Shown piece after piece: positions 42,666 to 51,578 of a DNA stretch of 64,000 nucleotides. Numbering within the stretch: position 1 is the stretch's first letter; every line of letters starts with the position of its first letter. Source of the stretch: Bdellovibrio sp. ZAP7 (GTDB lineage Bacteria > Bdellovibrionota > Bdellovibrionia > Bdellovibrionales > Bdellovibrionaceae); NCBI RefSeq assembly GCF_006874645.1, contig NZ_CP030082.1, positions 620,001 through 684,000 of the forward strand, in the 5' to 3' direction. Under the pieces are notes generated by a model that did not search any database, had not been told where the DNA came from, and worked only from the letters and a program-made list of their open reading frames with translations. A program made the position numbers and the translations under genes.

Positions 42666-43106
42666 TTATTGCAGCGTCGCTAGAGCATTCGCAAGCTCAG
42701 TCATGCGGGCGGCTGTTTGGTTTTTCAAACCAATGCAGGTGCCTTGGACGTAGCGATTTCCTTGATACAATTGAATGTTCGCGCGGGGGCAGGTTTGCAC
42801 GTTTGCGCCCTTCAGTGAAGCAATCTCACGTGTCTGTGCGCTTAAGAATGAAAAGTTCATATCCGACATCGTTCCAATCGTGGGTGCACCACCTTTGGTA
42901 ACCGCATAGAATTTTCCGCGTTGATCTTGCCACACAGTGAAATGAGATTTCTGTTGGCCAAAGACCACCACAACGCGGAAGCCGTTAAAGGACGCCGCTT
43001 TTTTAGGTGAGGCCTTCGGTGCAGCAGCTCTGCGTTGAACGCCCTTTTGCGGAGCGGACCAAGCCAATGCCGGAATCAAAATCAAAAGAGAGATTAGGTA
43101 TTTCAT
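42666..43106 (-). CDS. Small exported protein of unknown function
   Basis: 146 residues. A signal peptide (1-18, ending WSA) is followed by a basic Ala/Lys/Pro/Arg-rich stretch and a beta-rich domain with two cysteines (VQTCPRANI, QGTCIGLKN) probably joined by a disulphide. No family is recognised. Its start overlaps the stop of the upstream secreted-protein gene (TAATG), so the two are translationally coupled and may work together. Confidence 0.65.
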   Translation of the reverse strand: MKYLISLLILIPALAWSAPQKGVQRRAAAPKASPKKAASFNGFRVVVVFGQQKSHFTVWQDQRGKFYAVTKGGAPTIGTMSDMNFSFLSAQTREIASLKGANVQTCPRANIQLYQGNRYVQGTCIGLKNQTAARMTELANALATLQ

Positions 43107-44104
43107 TATTTAATCCCTTCAATATTTGTTGCCGGAGTGGACGGAGTTGCGCTGCCAGGAGAAGCCGCTTTCGGTGCGCCAATCGCCTTAGCCATGGCAT
43201 CGGGACTATGAGCATCGCAATACAGGTATTTCGACTTATCATAGCAGCCAAGTTTTTTTCTAAGGGAAGGATTCGCTGTGACGATGCCATCTATGCGCAA
43301 TTGAAATTCAGGTTCTTCGGTAAAGCCGTCGTCAGGTCTGCCGAAAGAACACTCGTCACGATAGGCATTCGCAATACCCTGACGCCATTGAGACGAGGAA
43401 AGATCCGAATACTTTTGCGAAATATAATCTGTTACAACTTCGCTCGTCATCCAGTCAGAGAATGCACGAGTGATCTGATCACCCGTGCAGAATCCTGATT
43501 CTTTGAAAGGCGTGCTGTTATTACGTTTTGCTCCGGCAGATTTCTCCGAGCGCAGGCACGAGATGATTCCTTTGACCGGATAGTCCTTTTCACTTTGCTC
43601 CAAAGATTGAACTTTCTCTTTGGGACGCTGGATGATGCTGTTAATTCCGCAAGGATTGATCATTTCGGATAGTTCAGAAGCGATCATCTTAGAGACAATA
43701 AATTCAGACATGCCTGGTGTTGCCTTGCAAAGATAGAAAGTATTGTCCGAGTGAGTGTAAAAGGAATTCGGCCAAAGTGACTCGTCCAAACTTGCACCCA
43801 GCTGTTCACATTCCGTCGAGAACTTCATGTTGGTGAATTTTGCCAGTAATGTCGTGCGAGCTTTTTCATCGATAGGCAAAGAAGCGATCTTTTTAACGAA
43901 TGCTTTTTGCACGGTCGGAAAAGTATCTGATTTTAATTTATCAGTGAATTCGGCTTTGCTGGATTTTGCGTTGCCGACAGAAGTTCCATCAGCAGCACCA
44001 ATGCTGGAGCAGGTATAGGCCGCGAAATCGGAACAAGTGCTGTCTTTTTGCGCGTGAGCCTGAAAGCCAAGGATGAGACTTAGAGTTAAAAACGTCTTAT
44101 TCAT
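43106..44104 (-). CDS. Secreted cysteine-rich protein of unknown function
   Basis: 332 residues. A signal peptide (1-18, ending AHA) is followed by a mature chain with more than ten cysteines in regions such as DSTCSDFAAYTCSSIG, EQLGASL and DECSFGRP, suggesting several disulphides. It ends in a Pro/Ala/Ser/Thr-rich tail. No family is recognised. It is coupled to the small exported-protein gene downstream. Confidence 0.65.
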   Translation of the reverse strand: MNKTFLTLSLILGFQAHAQKDSTCSDFAAYTCSSIGAADGTSVGNAKSSKAEFTDKLKSDTFPTVQKAFVKKIASLPIDEKARTTLLAKFTNMKFSTECEQLGASLDESLWPNSFYTHSDNTFYLCKATPGMSEFIVSKMIASELSEMINPCGINSIIQRPKEKVQSLEQSEKDYPVKGIISCLRSEKSAGAKRNNSTPFKESGFCTGDQITRAFSDWMTSEVVTDYISQKYSDLSSSQWRQGIANAYRDECSFGRPDDGFTEEPEFQLRIDGIVTANPSLRKKLGCYDKSKYLYCDAHSPDAMAKAIGAPKAASPGSATPSTPATNIEGIK

Positions 44105-44179
44105 AACTCTAAGTCTAAAATTTTTGGGAAATTTCGTCTATCGAAGTGGCCTGGAATTGGTGAATTCCAGACCAGGAAA

Positions 44180-46270
44180 TTACTTCCTATCGTCCATTTG
44201 TAAAATGAACGCAAATTCGATGGAAGTGTCTTTTAAGGCGTCAAAACGGCCAGAGGCTCCACCATGTCCTGCTTCCATATCGGTTTTAAGCAGGATCACG
44301 GAGTCACCTTTGTTATGGTCCCTTAGTTTTGACACCCATTTTGCCGGCTCCCAATACTGGACCTGGGAGTCATGCAAACCTGTGGTGACCAAAACATTCG
44401 GATACTTTTGATCCTTTACATTGTCATACGGAGAGTACGTACGGATGTAATCATAAGCCTCTTGCTCGTTGGGATTTCCCCACTCGTCATATTCGCCCGT
44501 CGTCAATGGAATGGATTCATCAAGCATCGTTGTAATTACATCGACAAAAGGAACTTGGGCCACAACGCCGTTATAAAGTTCAGGACGCAAGTTCATCACG
44601 GCACCCATCAACAAGCCGCCAGCACTGCCACCCATCGCATACACATGGCCTTTTTTAGCATACTGCTGTTTTAAAAGCCCTTCCGTCACATCGATAAAGT
44701 CATAGAACGTGTTCATTTTCTTTTTGGTGCGACCGGTGTCATACCACTCGCGACCCATTTCAGAGCCACCACGAATGTGGGCTTTTGCAAACACGAATCC
44801 ACGATCCACTAAGCTAAAGAATGAAGAACTGAACCACGGGTCCATGTTCGCACCGTAAGAGCCGTAACCGTAAACCAGCATGGGGGCTGTGGCATCGGCA
44901 CGGAAATCCTTTTTCATCAGCAAGGAAACAGGAACCTTCACTCCATCGCGAGCTGTGATGAAGACGCGCTCTGTACGGTACTTGTTCGGATCAAAATTTG
45001 GAACCTCGCGAGTTTTTCGCAAAATCTGCTCGTGAGACTTCAGGTTGAAATCGTAAACACTCGGAGGCAAGCGCATGGATTCGTATTCGTAGCGAAGCCA
45101 TTCTGTATCGAACTCACGGTTGTCGCCAACGCCCGCCATAAAGCTTTGATCTGAAAATGGAATGGTAAAGGGATTGTTGCCATGAATATCGCGAATTTCA
45201 ATTTCCGTCAGGCCATTGCGGCGAATATCCAAAACCAAGTAATGCTTAAACACTGTGACGTCAGAAATATAAGTATCCTGACGATGAGCGATCAATTCCT
45301 TCCAATCTGCAACTGCCGTGTGGCCAGGTTTTGCTGTCATCACGCGGTAGTTCTTAGCATCCTTGTTGGTTGTGATATAGAACTGCTGACCGTCATCGTT
45401 CACAGCATATTCAAGCTCGCGCTGACGGGGAGCAAAGACTTTAAAAGCATCTTGGGGCTTATTCGCAGGCAAGTAATGAACTTCACTTGTAAGAGTCGCT
45501 TGCGAAGTGATGTAGATATATTTGCGGCTTAAGGACTTTAGAACATAGCAGCTGAATGTTTCGTCTTTCTCGTGATAGACGAGTTCTTTTTTCTGCGTTT
45601 TCAAATTATAACGATAGATTTTTTCAGAGCGCAGGGTTTCAGGATTTTGCTGAGCGAAGAACACTGTCTCGTTGTCATCAGCCCACACCAGATTGCCCGT
45701 GGCCTTTTCGATCACATTCGGAAGTTTCTTGCCTGTTTTTAAATCAACAAAGTGAATGTCATAGAATCTGCGACCTACAGTATCTTCACCGTATGCCATC
45801 ATCATGTCATTCGGACTGATGCGCGGGCCCGTCGTGTCGTAGTATGTATGACCTTTTGAAAGTTCAGGCTCGTTTAACAGGATTTCTTCTTTATCGCTGC
45901 CGATTTTAGTGCGCACGAACAAAGGATACTGCGCGCCTTTTTCGAAGCGGGTGGAGTACGTGTAAGGTCCCATTTTCGCGGGGTAGCTGGAGTCGTCTTC
46001 TTTGATACGACTTTTCATCTCTTGAAAGATCTGCTCTTGCAGTTCTTTTACAGGAGCCATGACTTTTTCAGTGTAGGCGTTTTCTTGTTTCAGATAATCA
46101 ATGACTTGAGGATTTTCACGATCCCGCAACCAGAAATAGTTATCGGTGCGACGATCACCGAATTTTTCCATGATGTGGGGATTTTTCGTGGCTTTAGGGA
46201 AGTCTTGCGGATATTTATGCATACAGGAAACTCCAAACAATACCAATAGGGGACAAAGATACTTCTTCAT
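44180..46270 (-). CDS. Oligopeptidase B/prolyl oligopeptidase-family lipoprotein (S9A)
   Basis: 696 residues. A beta-propeller (about 90-430) precedes the alpha/beta-hydrolase domain. The catalytic triad is Ser549 (MGGSAGG), Asp634 (GLHDSQVQYWEPAKW) and His669 (EAGHGGASGR). The lead-in HIRGGSEMGREWYDTG is that of oligopeptidase B (PtrB), which cuts peptides after Lys/Arg. The N-terminus (MKKYLCPLLVLFGVSC) looks like a lipoprotein signal with Cys16, although the lipobox is not ideal, so it is exported, unlike most PtrB. ATG 46270 is chosen because the preceding gene ends at 46275. Confidence 0.88.
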   Translation of the reverse strand: MKKYLCPLLVLFGVSCMHKYPQDFPKATKNPHIMEKFGDRRTDNYFWLRDRENPQVIDYLKQENAYTEKVMAPVKELQEQIFQEMKSRIKEDDSSYPAKMGPYTYSTRFEKGAQYPLFVRTKIGSDKEEILLNEPELSKGHTYYDTTGPRISPNDMMMAYGEDTVGRRFYDIHFVDLKTGKKLPNVIEKATGNLVWADDNETVFFAQQNPETLRSEKIYRYNLKTQKKELVYHEKDETFSCYVLKSLSRKYIYITSQATLTSEVHYLPANKPQDAFKVFAPRQRELEYAVNDDGQQFYITTNKDAKNYRVMTAKPGHTAVADWKELIAHRQDTYISDVTVFKHYLVLDIRRNGLTEIEIRDIHGNNPFTIPFSDQSFMAGVGDNREFDTEWLRYEYESMRLPPSVYDFNLKSHEQILRKTREVPNFDPNKYRTERVFITARDGVKVPVSLLMKKDFRADATAPMLVYGYGSYGANMDPWFSSSFFSLVDRGFVFAKAHIRGGSEMGREWYDTGRTKKKMNTFYDFIDVTEGLLKQQYAKKGHVYAMGGSAGGLLMGAVMNLRPELYNGVVAQVPFVDVITTMLDESIPLTTGEYDEWGNPNEQEAYDYIRTYSPYDNVKDQKYPNVLVTTGLHDSQVQYWEPAKWVSKLRDHNKGDSVILLKTDMEAGHGGASGRFDALKDTSIEFAFILQMDDRK

Positions 46271-46274
46271 CCGA

Positions 46275-47789
46275 TTATGGTAAGTTTTGGAGAATCCCTG
46301 AATCAAGTCGTCCTGCGTTTTGACGAACACTTTGGCAAACGCGAGTAAAGAACTCTGTCACTTGTTCGTAGCGACGATTTTTATAGAAGTATTGACGGTC
46401 ACTGGAGAGCACTTCAGCCACCATAGGACCAGAAGTAAAGAACATTTGCGCAGCACTGGCCCAAGCCGCGCAGGAACCACGATTTACAGCCTCGCGGAAG
46501 TCAGAGCTAAAGCTTTTGCTAACGTCCGTTGCAAACTTGTTGCGTACACGGCGGCTGAAGTCAAACTCCGTATCACCTTTAAAGGCGATGGCATTCAATT
46601 GGGCTTCACTTAATAAAGCCCCCACCAGCTTTTTGCCTTTACCGTATTTTTCCAATTGCAGACGTTGCAGGGCCCGGCTGGTGCAATTTTGAGCGCTGCC
46701 TAATTCGTTCACCATCACTTTAACCAAAGCGGCCTGGCAGATGCTTTGAGCCTTACCAATGAATGCGCTATCTAAGTTATCGGCATTTCTTTTGGCTTTT
46801 TCCACGGCTGCAGCGAAAGCTTTATTATTAGCTTCTTTTTTAACTTCAGTCTGAGACTTGGAAGTCATGCAGGCTTGAGCACTCAAATACTCTTTACCAT
46901 CAAAAACGCGAGCCTTTAGGAATTCGTATTTCCCACCTTGATCTTGCTTTAGTTTTGCTCCACCAAAACGGTAGGCAACAACGCTTTCAGCGAAATCTTC
47001 GTGAGGATTGGTTTTGCCGTACAATGAAACAGCTTTACTTGGATCTATCAGTCGGGCTGTACGACCGGTGACTTGCCAGCCTGCAGTTTTCAACCACGCT
47101 GCCGAATCATCCACGTCATCTTTACGGGCAACCACGTGACCAAGTTCATGCAAAAGACTTTGCTGGCGTTCAGCCTGAGTCAGATCATTCCACATGTCGT
47201 AAATTTCCATCGTGGAGTTCGCAACACTTTCACCCACAGGCAATTTCATACGATTGCCGCGTTTAACGTGAACAAGTTTACGATTGTAATCCAAAGGATA
47301 AAGTTCATTCGGATAGTCGGAAAGAGCCGTTAAAATATCTTCCAGCTCATCCGCACGCCACAACGAAGCGTTGGCTGTGCGCAGGTGTGAACCGTTGAAT
47401 CCAAAACGTTTTAGCATGTAAAGAATTTGAATTCCCACGCGAGTGCCATAGATGGCCTGAACTGAACAAAGTACTTTGTTGCACGGAGATTTCAAAAGCA
47501 GCGGTTTAGCATTCACCATACTGATATCGTAAAAATGCAGATCGCGGAACAGCTGCAAAAGCTCCGGGTCTTCGTCTTTAAAGCTGACGCCATAAATAGT
47601 TTCAGATTTCTTTGTGAGGCTTGAGGGTTGCAAAGCCTGCAACATCTCGGCGTCGGAAGGAGCTCTGTGATTCTTGCAAGGAGCCTCGGCAACTTGTTCT
47701 GGAGAAACAGACCACCAATCCTGAGGTTCGCGGGCGAAGCTCAGGGATGTAAAAATCAAAATGATGATCAAACAGGGCAACGCCTTCAT
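46275..47789 (-). CDS. Secreted zincin metallopeptidase
   Basis: 504 residues with a signal peptide (1-19). The zinc site HELGH is at 214-218 (LLHELGHVVARKDD), and a downstream NPHEDFAESVVAYR (about 261-274) supplies a Glu third ligand, as in several zincin families with an EDFAE motif. The C-terminal 230 residues are Ala/Lys-rich and helical with scattered cysteines. Substrate unknown. It lies 4 bp upstream of the oligopeptidase lipoprotein gene, so endo- and oligopeptidase are probably co-expressed. Confidence 0.75.
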   Translation of the reverse strand: MKALPCLIIILIFTSLSFAREPQDWWSVSPEQVAEAPCKNHRAPSDAEMLQALQPSSLTKKSETIYGVSFKDEDPELLQLFRDLHFYDISMVNAKPLLLKSPCNKVLCSVQAIYGTRVGIQILYMLKRFGFNGSHLRTANASLWRADELEDILTALSDYPNELYPLDYNRKLVHVKRGNRMKLPVGESVANSTMEIYDMWNDLTQAERQQSLLHELGHVVARKDDVDDSAAWLKTAGWQVTGRTARLIDPSKAVSLYGKTNPHEDFAESVVAYRFGGAKLKQDQGGKYEFLKARVFDGKEYLSAQACMTSKSQTEVKKEANNKAFAAAVEKAKRNADNLDSAFIGKAQSICQAALVKVMVNELGSAQNCTSRALQRLQLEKYGKGKKLVGALLSEAQLNAIAFKGDTEFDFSRRVRNKFATDVSKSFSSDFREAVNRGSCAAWASAAQMFFTSGPMVAEVLSSDRQYFYKNRRYEQVTEFFTRVCQSVRQNAGRLDSGILQNLP

Positions 47790-47859
47790 CGTGTTCCTTA
47801 TCCAAAAACTGATATTGGAGTAAGGTTCTGAATGAAAGCGAAGTGAAAGGCAACACAGA

Positions 47860-47894
47860 AATCCCTGTTTCGGCTTAGAAACAGGGGATTTTTG
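47860..47894. terminator. Hairpin terminator
   Basis: AATCCCTGTTTC (from 47860) pairs with GAAACAGGGGATT (47878-47890), with one extra G. A T run lies on the rightward side and A-rich sequence on the other. It follows the leftward NmrA-like gene and can end it. Confidence 0.7.
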
Positions 47895-48833
47895 TTAAGG
47901 ATGCGCCTCAAATGAGCTGGAGCTGGAACGACGCGAATTTTGAGCTGTTAACGCCTGGTTATAGGCGTCCAAAAACGTCGTTCGGGCGAACTTTTCAATC
48001 GAGGTAACGGTAGAATTTTCTTTGTTGCGGGCGTAGCTCGCGGCCAATAAACCGCTGCTGGCAGCATGATCCAGTTCCAAGAGTGCGTCAGCCATGTTTT
48101 CTGACATGCCTGCGCCGATCATATAGTTCTTTAACTCGACGTCAGGGACTTCTGCATACTCCAAAGTGGGCTTACTGATGGTTTGACCCAGAACACGGGC
48201 GATTTCGCGGTACGTAAGTGTTCGCTCACCCAAAAGATATTCTACGTTGTGGGAACGGAAGGTCGGATTGGTCAGTAAAAATACCGCGCGGGCCGCGATA
48301 TCTTTGGTCGCCACCATATCCACGGGGGCATCTTCAGGAATAATTCCAAAGATTTTATCCATCGCGATGATGGTCGGAATTTCCAGAATCAGGTTTTCCA
48401 TATAAAAAGCCGGTCGCAAGTGGACGATGTTAAGGCCCGCGATATCGTTTAGGCGCGACTCTTGATCATGCAGTCCCAGAACGGGGCCTGTACCGCTTTC
48501 CAAATCAGCGCCGGCGCTGCTAAGGTTCACGATGTGTTTAATGCCGACTTCTTCGATGGCTTCGGCAATCACTTCGCCGATTTTGTTGGCGTAATAACGT
48601 TGTTCGATAGTTTTAGCGTTCGGGGGAATCATCACGAAAGCGGCAGAGCATCCCTTCAACGCGTGCATCATGGTGTCGACACTGTTGGCGTCACCTTCGA
48701 TGATATCTGCACCATAGAATTTTTCGGGATCAGGAATATGGCGAGCCAGAACGCGAACATCATGTCCTTGAGACAGTAATTCCGTGGCAATTTTAGAACC
48801 CACATGCCCAGTAGCACCCATTACGAGAATCAT
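47895..48833 (-). CDS. NmrA-like NAD(P)-binding reductase
   Basis: 312 residues. The N-terminal Rossmann motif MGATGHVGSKIATELL and ILVMG start, the VRVLAR basic turn and the NLSSAGADL segment place it in the atypical short-chain dehydrogenase group that contains NmrA and quinone oxidoreductase QOR2/azoreductase-like proteins. It binds NAD(P)(H) and may act as a redox sensor or reduce quinones. It has no signal peptide. It stands alone, bounded by a terminator and a REP-like palindrome. Confidence 0.85.
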   Translation of the reverse strand: MILVMGATGHVGSKIATELLSQGHDVRVLARHIPDPEKFYGADIIEGDANSVDTMMHALKGCSAAFVMIPPNAKTIEQRYYANKIGEVIAEAIEEVGIKHIVNLSSAGADLESGTGPVLGLHDQESRLNDIAGLNIVHLRPAFYMENLILEIPTIIAMDKIFGIIPEDAPVDMVATKDIAARAVFLLTNPTFRSHNVEYLLGERTLTYREIARVLGQTISKPTLEYAEVPDVELKNYMIGAGMSENMADALLELDHAASSGLLAASYARNKENSTVTSIEKFARTTFLDAYNQALTAQNSRRSSSSSFEAHP

Positions 48834-48915
48834 TGCAGCCCCCTTTTATGAATACTTAAATTCTAAGAGTGTCTTGCGAGAATGGGGAGCTTTGGGGGGT
48901 GTGTATATTTACACA

Positions 48916-48974
48916 GGTACGGACACACTTTCTCCATGCGACGGATGTCAGCATGGAGAAAGTGTGTCCGTACC
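48916..48974. repeat. Perfect REP-like palindrome
   Basis: The 24-base arms at 48916-48939 and 48951-48974 are perfect inverted copies (core GGTACGGACACACTTTCTC) around an 11-base loop. It lies between the recN stop and the start of the NmrA-like gene and can fold into a very stable hairpin. The same unit frames 1175-1284. Confidence 0.9.
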
Positions 48975-48978
48975 TTAA

Positions 48979-50673
48979 TTACTTAGCCTCGACCAAAAGT
49001 TGTTCGGCGTGTGCCAGAGATGTTTTAGAGATTTTTTCGCCGCTGATCAGGCGAGCAATTTCCTGCACGCGGTCTTTTTGCTTCAACTCAGAAACCAGCA
49101 TAGCCACGGAGTCTTTTTGCGGAGATTTTTGGATAAAGAAGTGTGCGTCGCCAAATGCTGCGACCTGTGGCAAGTGAGTGACACAGATAACTTGCTGGCC
49201 TTTAGCGATGGTCTTAAGTTTGCGACCCACTTTTTCAGCCGTTTCACCAGACACACCTGTATCGACTTCATCGAACAGATAAGTGCGCGGTTGATTGCTG
49301 GAGCCCACAACTCGTTTCAAAGAAAGCAAGATACGGGATAGCTCACCACCCGAGGCGAATTTTGCCAAAGGACGTTTCACATCTTTTGAAGACGTTTGAC
49401 TTAGGAATTCCACATCACTCAGACCCGTTGCACTTAGGTCTGTCAGCTTCTCGATTTGAACGTGGAAAGTGACACCCTTCATATTCAAATCCAAAAGTTC
49501 CGCATTCACGCTGTCAGCCAAAAGGTCAGAGCCTTTCAAGCGACGTTTGTGAAGATCCTGACCCAAAGTATCCAGTTCTTTAAACAGAACTGCAGCTTCT
49601 TTGCGAAGGGATTCAATTTTTACATCCGAGTTTTGCAAGTTGGAGATTTCAATTTCCATCTCCATCAAAGCTTTCAGGATATCGTTCACAGATGATCCGT
49701 ATTTCTTTTGTAGCTTGCGTAGATCGCTGAGGCGGCCTTCAACTTCTTCCAGACGTTGAGGGTCGGCATCGATCTTATTCGCGTAATTACGAAGCTCGTA
49801 CACGCTTTCGTCGATCAATGCTTGAGCTTGCTCCAAAAGTTCCAGTTTCGCCGCGATTTGCGGATCAACGCCGGAAACTTCCAAACCTTTCTTCATCACA
49901 GCTTTCAAGCGGCTGATCGCCGAATCATCGTCTGTGTAAAGTACTGATTCCGCCTGATCCACGAAGGAACCAATACGGCTGGAGTTTTTAAGTTTTTTAA
50001 CTTCAGTTTCAAGTTCGATGTCTTCACCTGGTGACAGATCCAAATTTGCGATCTCATCGCGCTGGTAAATCAAGAAATCCAGGCGTTGCGCTTTTTGTTT
50101 GGCATCGCTTTCAAGTTTTTTGATTTCTTCAAAAATGCTGTGGTAGCGATTGTACTTTTCAGTGAAAAGCAGACGCTTATCCCAAGTACCCGCATATTGA
50201 TCAAGCAAATCCAGGTGGTAGGCTTTAGACATCAAGTTGCGGTTTTCGTGCTGACCAGTCATTTCGATCAGGGGAGCAGAATGGCCCGCGAGCTCCACCA
50301 GGGGAGCCACGATGTCGCGCAAGCTGTTCAAAGTACTAAGGCTGCCATTCAGATACACCTTGGATTTATCACCCGTGCTGAGCACGCGTCGAACGATCAG
50401 GATGTCTTCGTCGGCATCGATGCCCATTTCTTTTAGGTTGTTCAAAATATCATGGCGTTTGCTGATATCAAATGAACCCTCGATCGTCGCTTGAGTGGAG
50501 CCCGTGCGAATAGTGTCGCTGGAACCTTTACCACCCATCAGCAATGACAAGCTTTTCAAAAGAACAGATTTACCCGCCCCCGTTTCACCGGAAAGGATGT
50601 TTAATCCATCTTTGAAAACGATATGCAGATTTTCGATGATCGCAAAATTCGAAACTTTAAGCTCAAGAAGCAT
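48979..50673 (-). CDS. recN: DNA repair protein RecN
   Basis: 564 residues, the normal length. RecN is an SMC-like ATPase in double-strand break repair. The Walker A site is GETGAGKS (29-36), the central region is coiled coil, and the C-terminal SGGELSRILLSL signature and Walker B/D-loop FDEVDTGVSGETA are present. It lies 2 bp downstream of nadK in a prlC-nadK-recN operon. The nadK-recN pairing is common in bacteria. Its stop is five bases from a REP-like palindrome that may act as terminator. Confidence 0.97.
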   Translation of the reverse strand: MLLELKVSNFAIIENLHIVFKDGLNILSGETGAGKSVLLKSLSLLMGGKGSSDTIRTGSTQATIEGSFDISKRHDILNNLKEMGIDADEDILIVRRVLSTGDKSKVYLNGSLSTLNSLRDIVAPLVELAGHSAPLIEMTGQHENRNLMSKAYHLDLLDQYAGTWDKRLLFTEKYNRYHSIFEEIKKLESDAKQKAQRLDFLIYQRDEIANLDLSPGEDIELETEVKKLKNSSRIGSFVDQAESVLYTDDDSAISRLKAVMKKGLEVSGVDPQIAAKLELLEQAQALIDESVYELRNYANKIDADPQRLEEVEGRLSDLRKLQKKYGSSVNDILKALMEMEIEISNLQNSDVKIESLRKEAAVLFKELDTLGQDLHKRRLKGSDLLADSVNAELLDLNMKGVTFHVQIEKLTDLSATGLSDVEFLSQTSSKDVKRPLAKFASGGELSRILLSLKRVVGSSNQPRTYLFDEVDTGVSGETAEKVGRKLKTIAKGQQVICVTHLPQVAAFGDAHFFIQKSPQKDSVAMLVSELKQKDRVQEIARLISGEKISKTSLAHAEQLLVEAK

Positions 50674-50675
50674 AA

Positions 50676-51578
50676 CTAAGTCCGGTCTCCAAATTTAAGT
50701 TTTTCACGAAGCAAGTGGAAGTAATTGTGATCAGGATGTCTCACCATCCAGTGATCGTATTGAGAGCGAGTCAGGATCACTTCGTCATCCGCTGTGATCT
50801 CGGTCATCTTTTGTCCATCCACGATGAAGTGCGCTTTCTGCGTTTTTCCATCAAGCTTAAAGGACAATTGATTTTTATCCGGCACGATCAAAGGACGAGA
50901 CGTCAAACTGTGCGGAGCCACCGGTGTCACCACCAAGACTTGCGCCTCAGGATGCAGAATCGGTCCACCAGCCGCCAAATTGTAAGCCGTAGAACCAGAA
51001 GGAGAGGACACGATGAAACCATCGGCCTTCACTTCGCTTACCAGGTGTTTATCAGAGTAAATGGCAGTGTTGATCAATTGGCTCAAAGAACCTCTTTCAA
51101 TCACCATGTCGTTCAGGGCGTGGAATTCCGCGCGCGATTTTCCTTTACGCAGGATTTTTGCGTAAATCATCGAACGTGGACGAAGTTCCATCTCGCCCAT
51201 CAATGTATCTTCGATAACTTCAATGGCCGAGTCCGCATTGTGTGCAGTCAAGAAACCCAGCGAGCCCATGTTGAAGCCCAAGATCGGAACATCACGGCCC
51301 TCAAGAATGCGCACGGCGCGAAGGTAAGTTCCGTCGCCACCCAGAACGATAACCAGCGACAAGGAATCCAGTTGTTTTTTAGTCGATGCAAGTTTAGTCC
51401 CCGCCACCAATTTTTGTCCTGGAGCTGTGAAGACCTGGTGGCCTTGTTTTTTTAAAAACTCGGCCACGCGTTTTGCAAGAGCCACTGCGCGTGCAGTTTC
51501 CAGGCGATAAACCAAAGCGATATTGCTTTTACCTGGAATAACCAACTGACTGTTCGATCTCATCGCGGTTTTCTTCAT
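50676..51578 (-). CDS. nadK: NAD kinase
   Basis: 300 residues. NadK makes NADP from NAD and ATP or polyphosphate. The GGDGTYLRAVR motif, the NMGSLGFLT segment, LNDMVIERG and the SSPSGSTAYNLAAGGPILHP signature are all present. The start overlaps the stop of the upstream peptidase gene (TAATG). An in-frame ATG five codons on is possible. recN follows 2 bp later. Confidence 0.95.
   Translation of the reverse strand: MKKTAMRSNSQLVIPGKSNIALVYRLETARAVALAKRVAEFLKKQGHQVFTAPGQKLVAGTKLASTKKQLDSLSLVIVLGGDGTYLRAVRILEGRDVPILGFNMGSLGFLTAHNADSAIEVIEDTLMGEMELRPRSMIYAKILRKGKSRAEFHALNDMVIERGSLSQLINTAIYSDKHLVSEVKADGFIVSSPSGSTAYNLAAGGPILHPEAQVLVVTPVAPHSLTSRPLIVPDKNQLSFKLDGKTQKAHFIVDGQKMTEITADDEVILTRSQYDHWMVRHPDHNYFHLLREKLKFGDRT

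Noticed and set aside
44105-44179. Small hairpin CTGGAATT/AATTCCAG after the oligopeptidase gene
   Set aside because: It folds, but neither strand has a T run after it, so it is not listed as an intrinsic terminator.
50715-51455. 246-codon open frame on the plus strand
   Set aside because: Antisense to nadK, with Arg/His-rich composition typical of a shadow frame.
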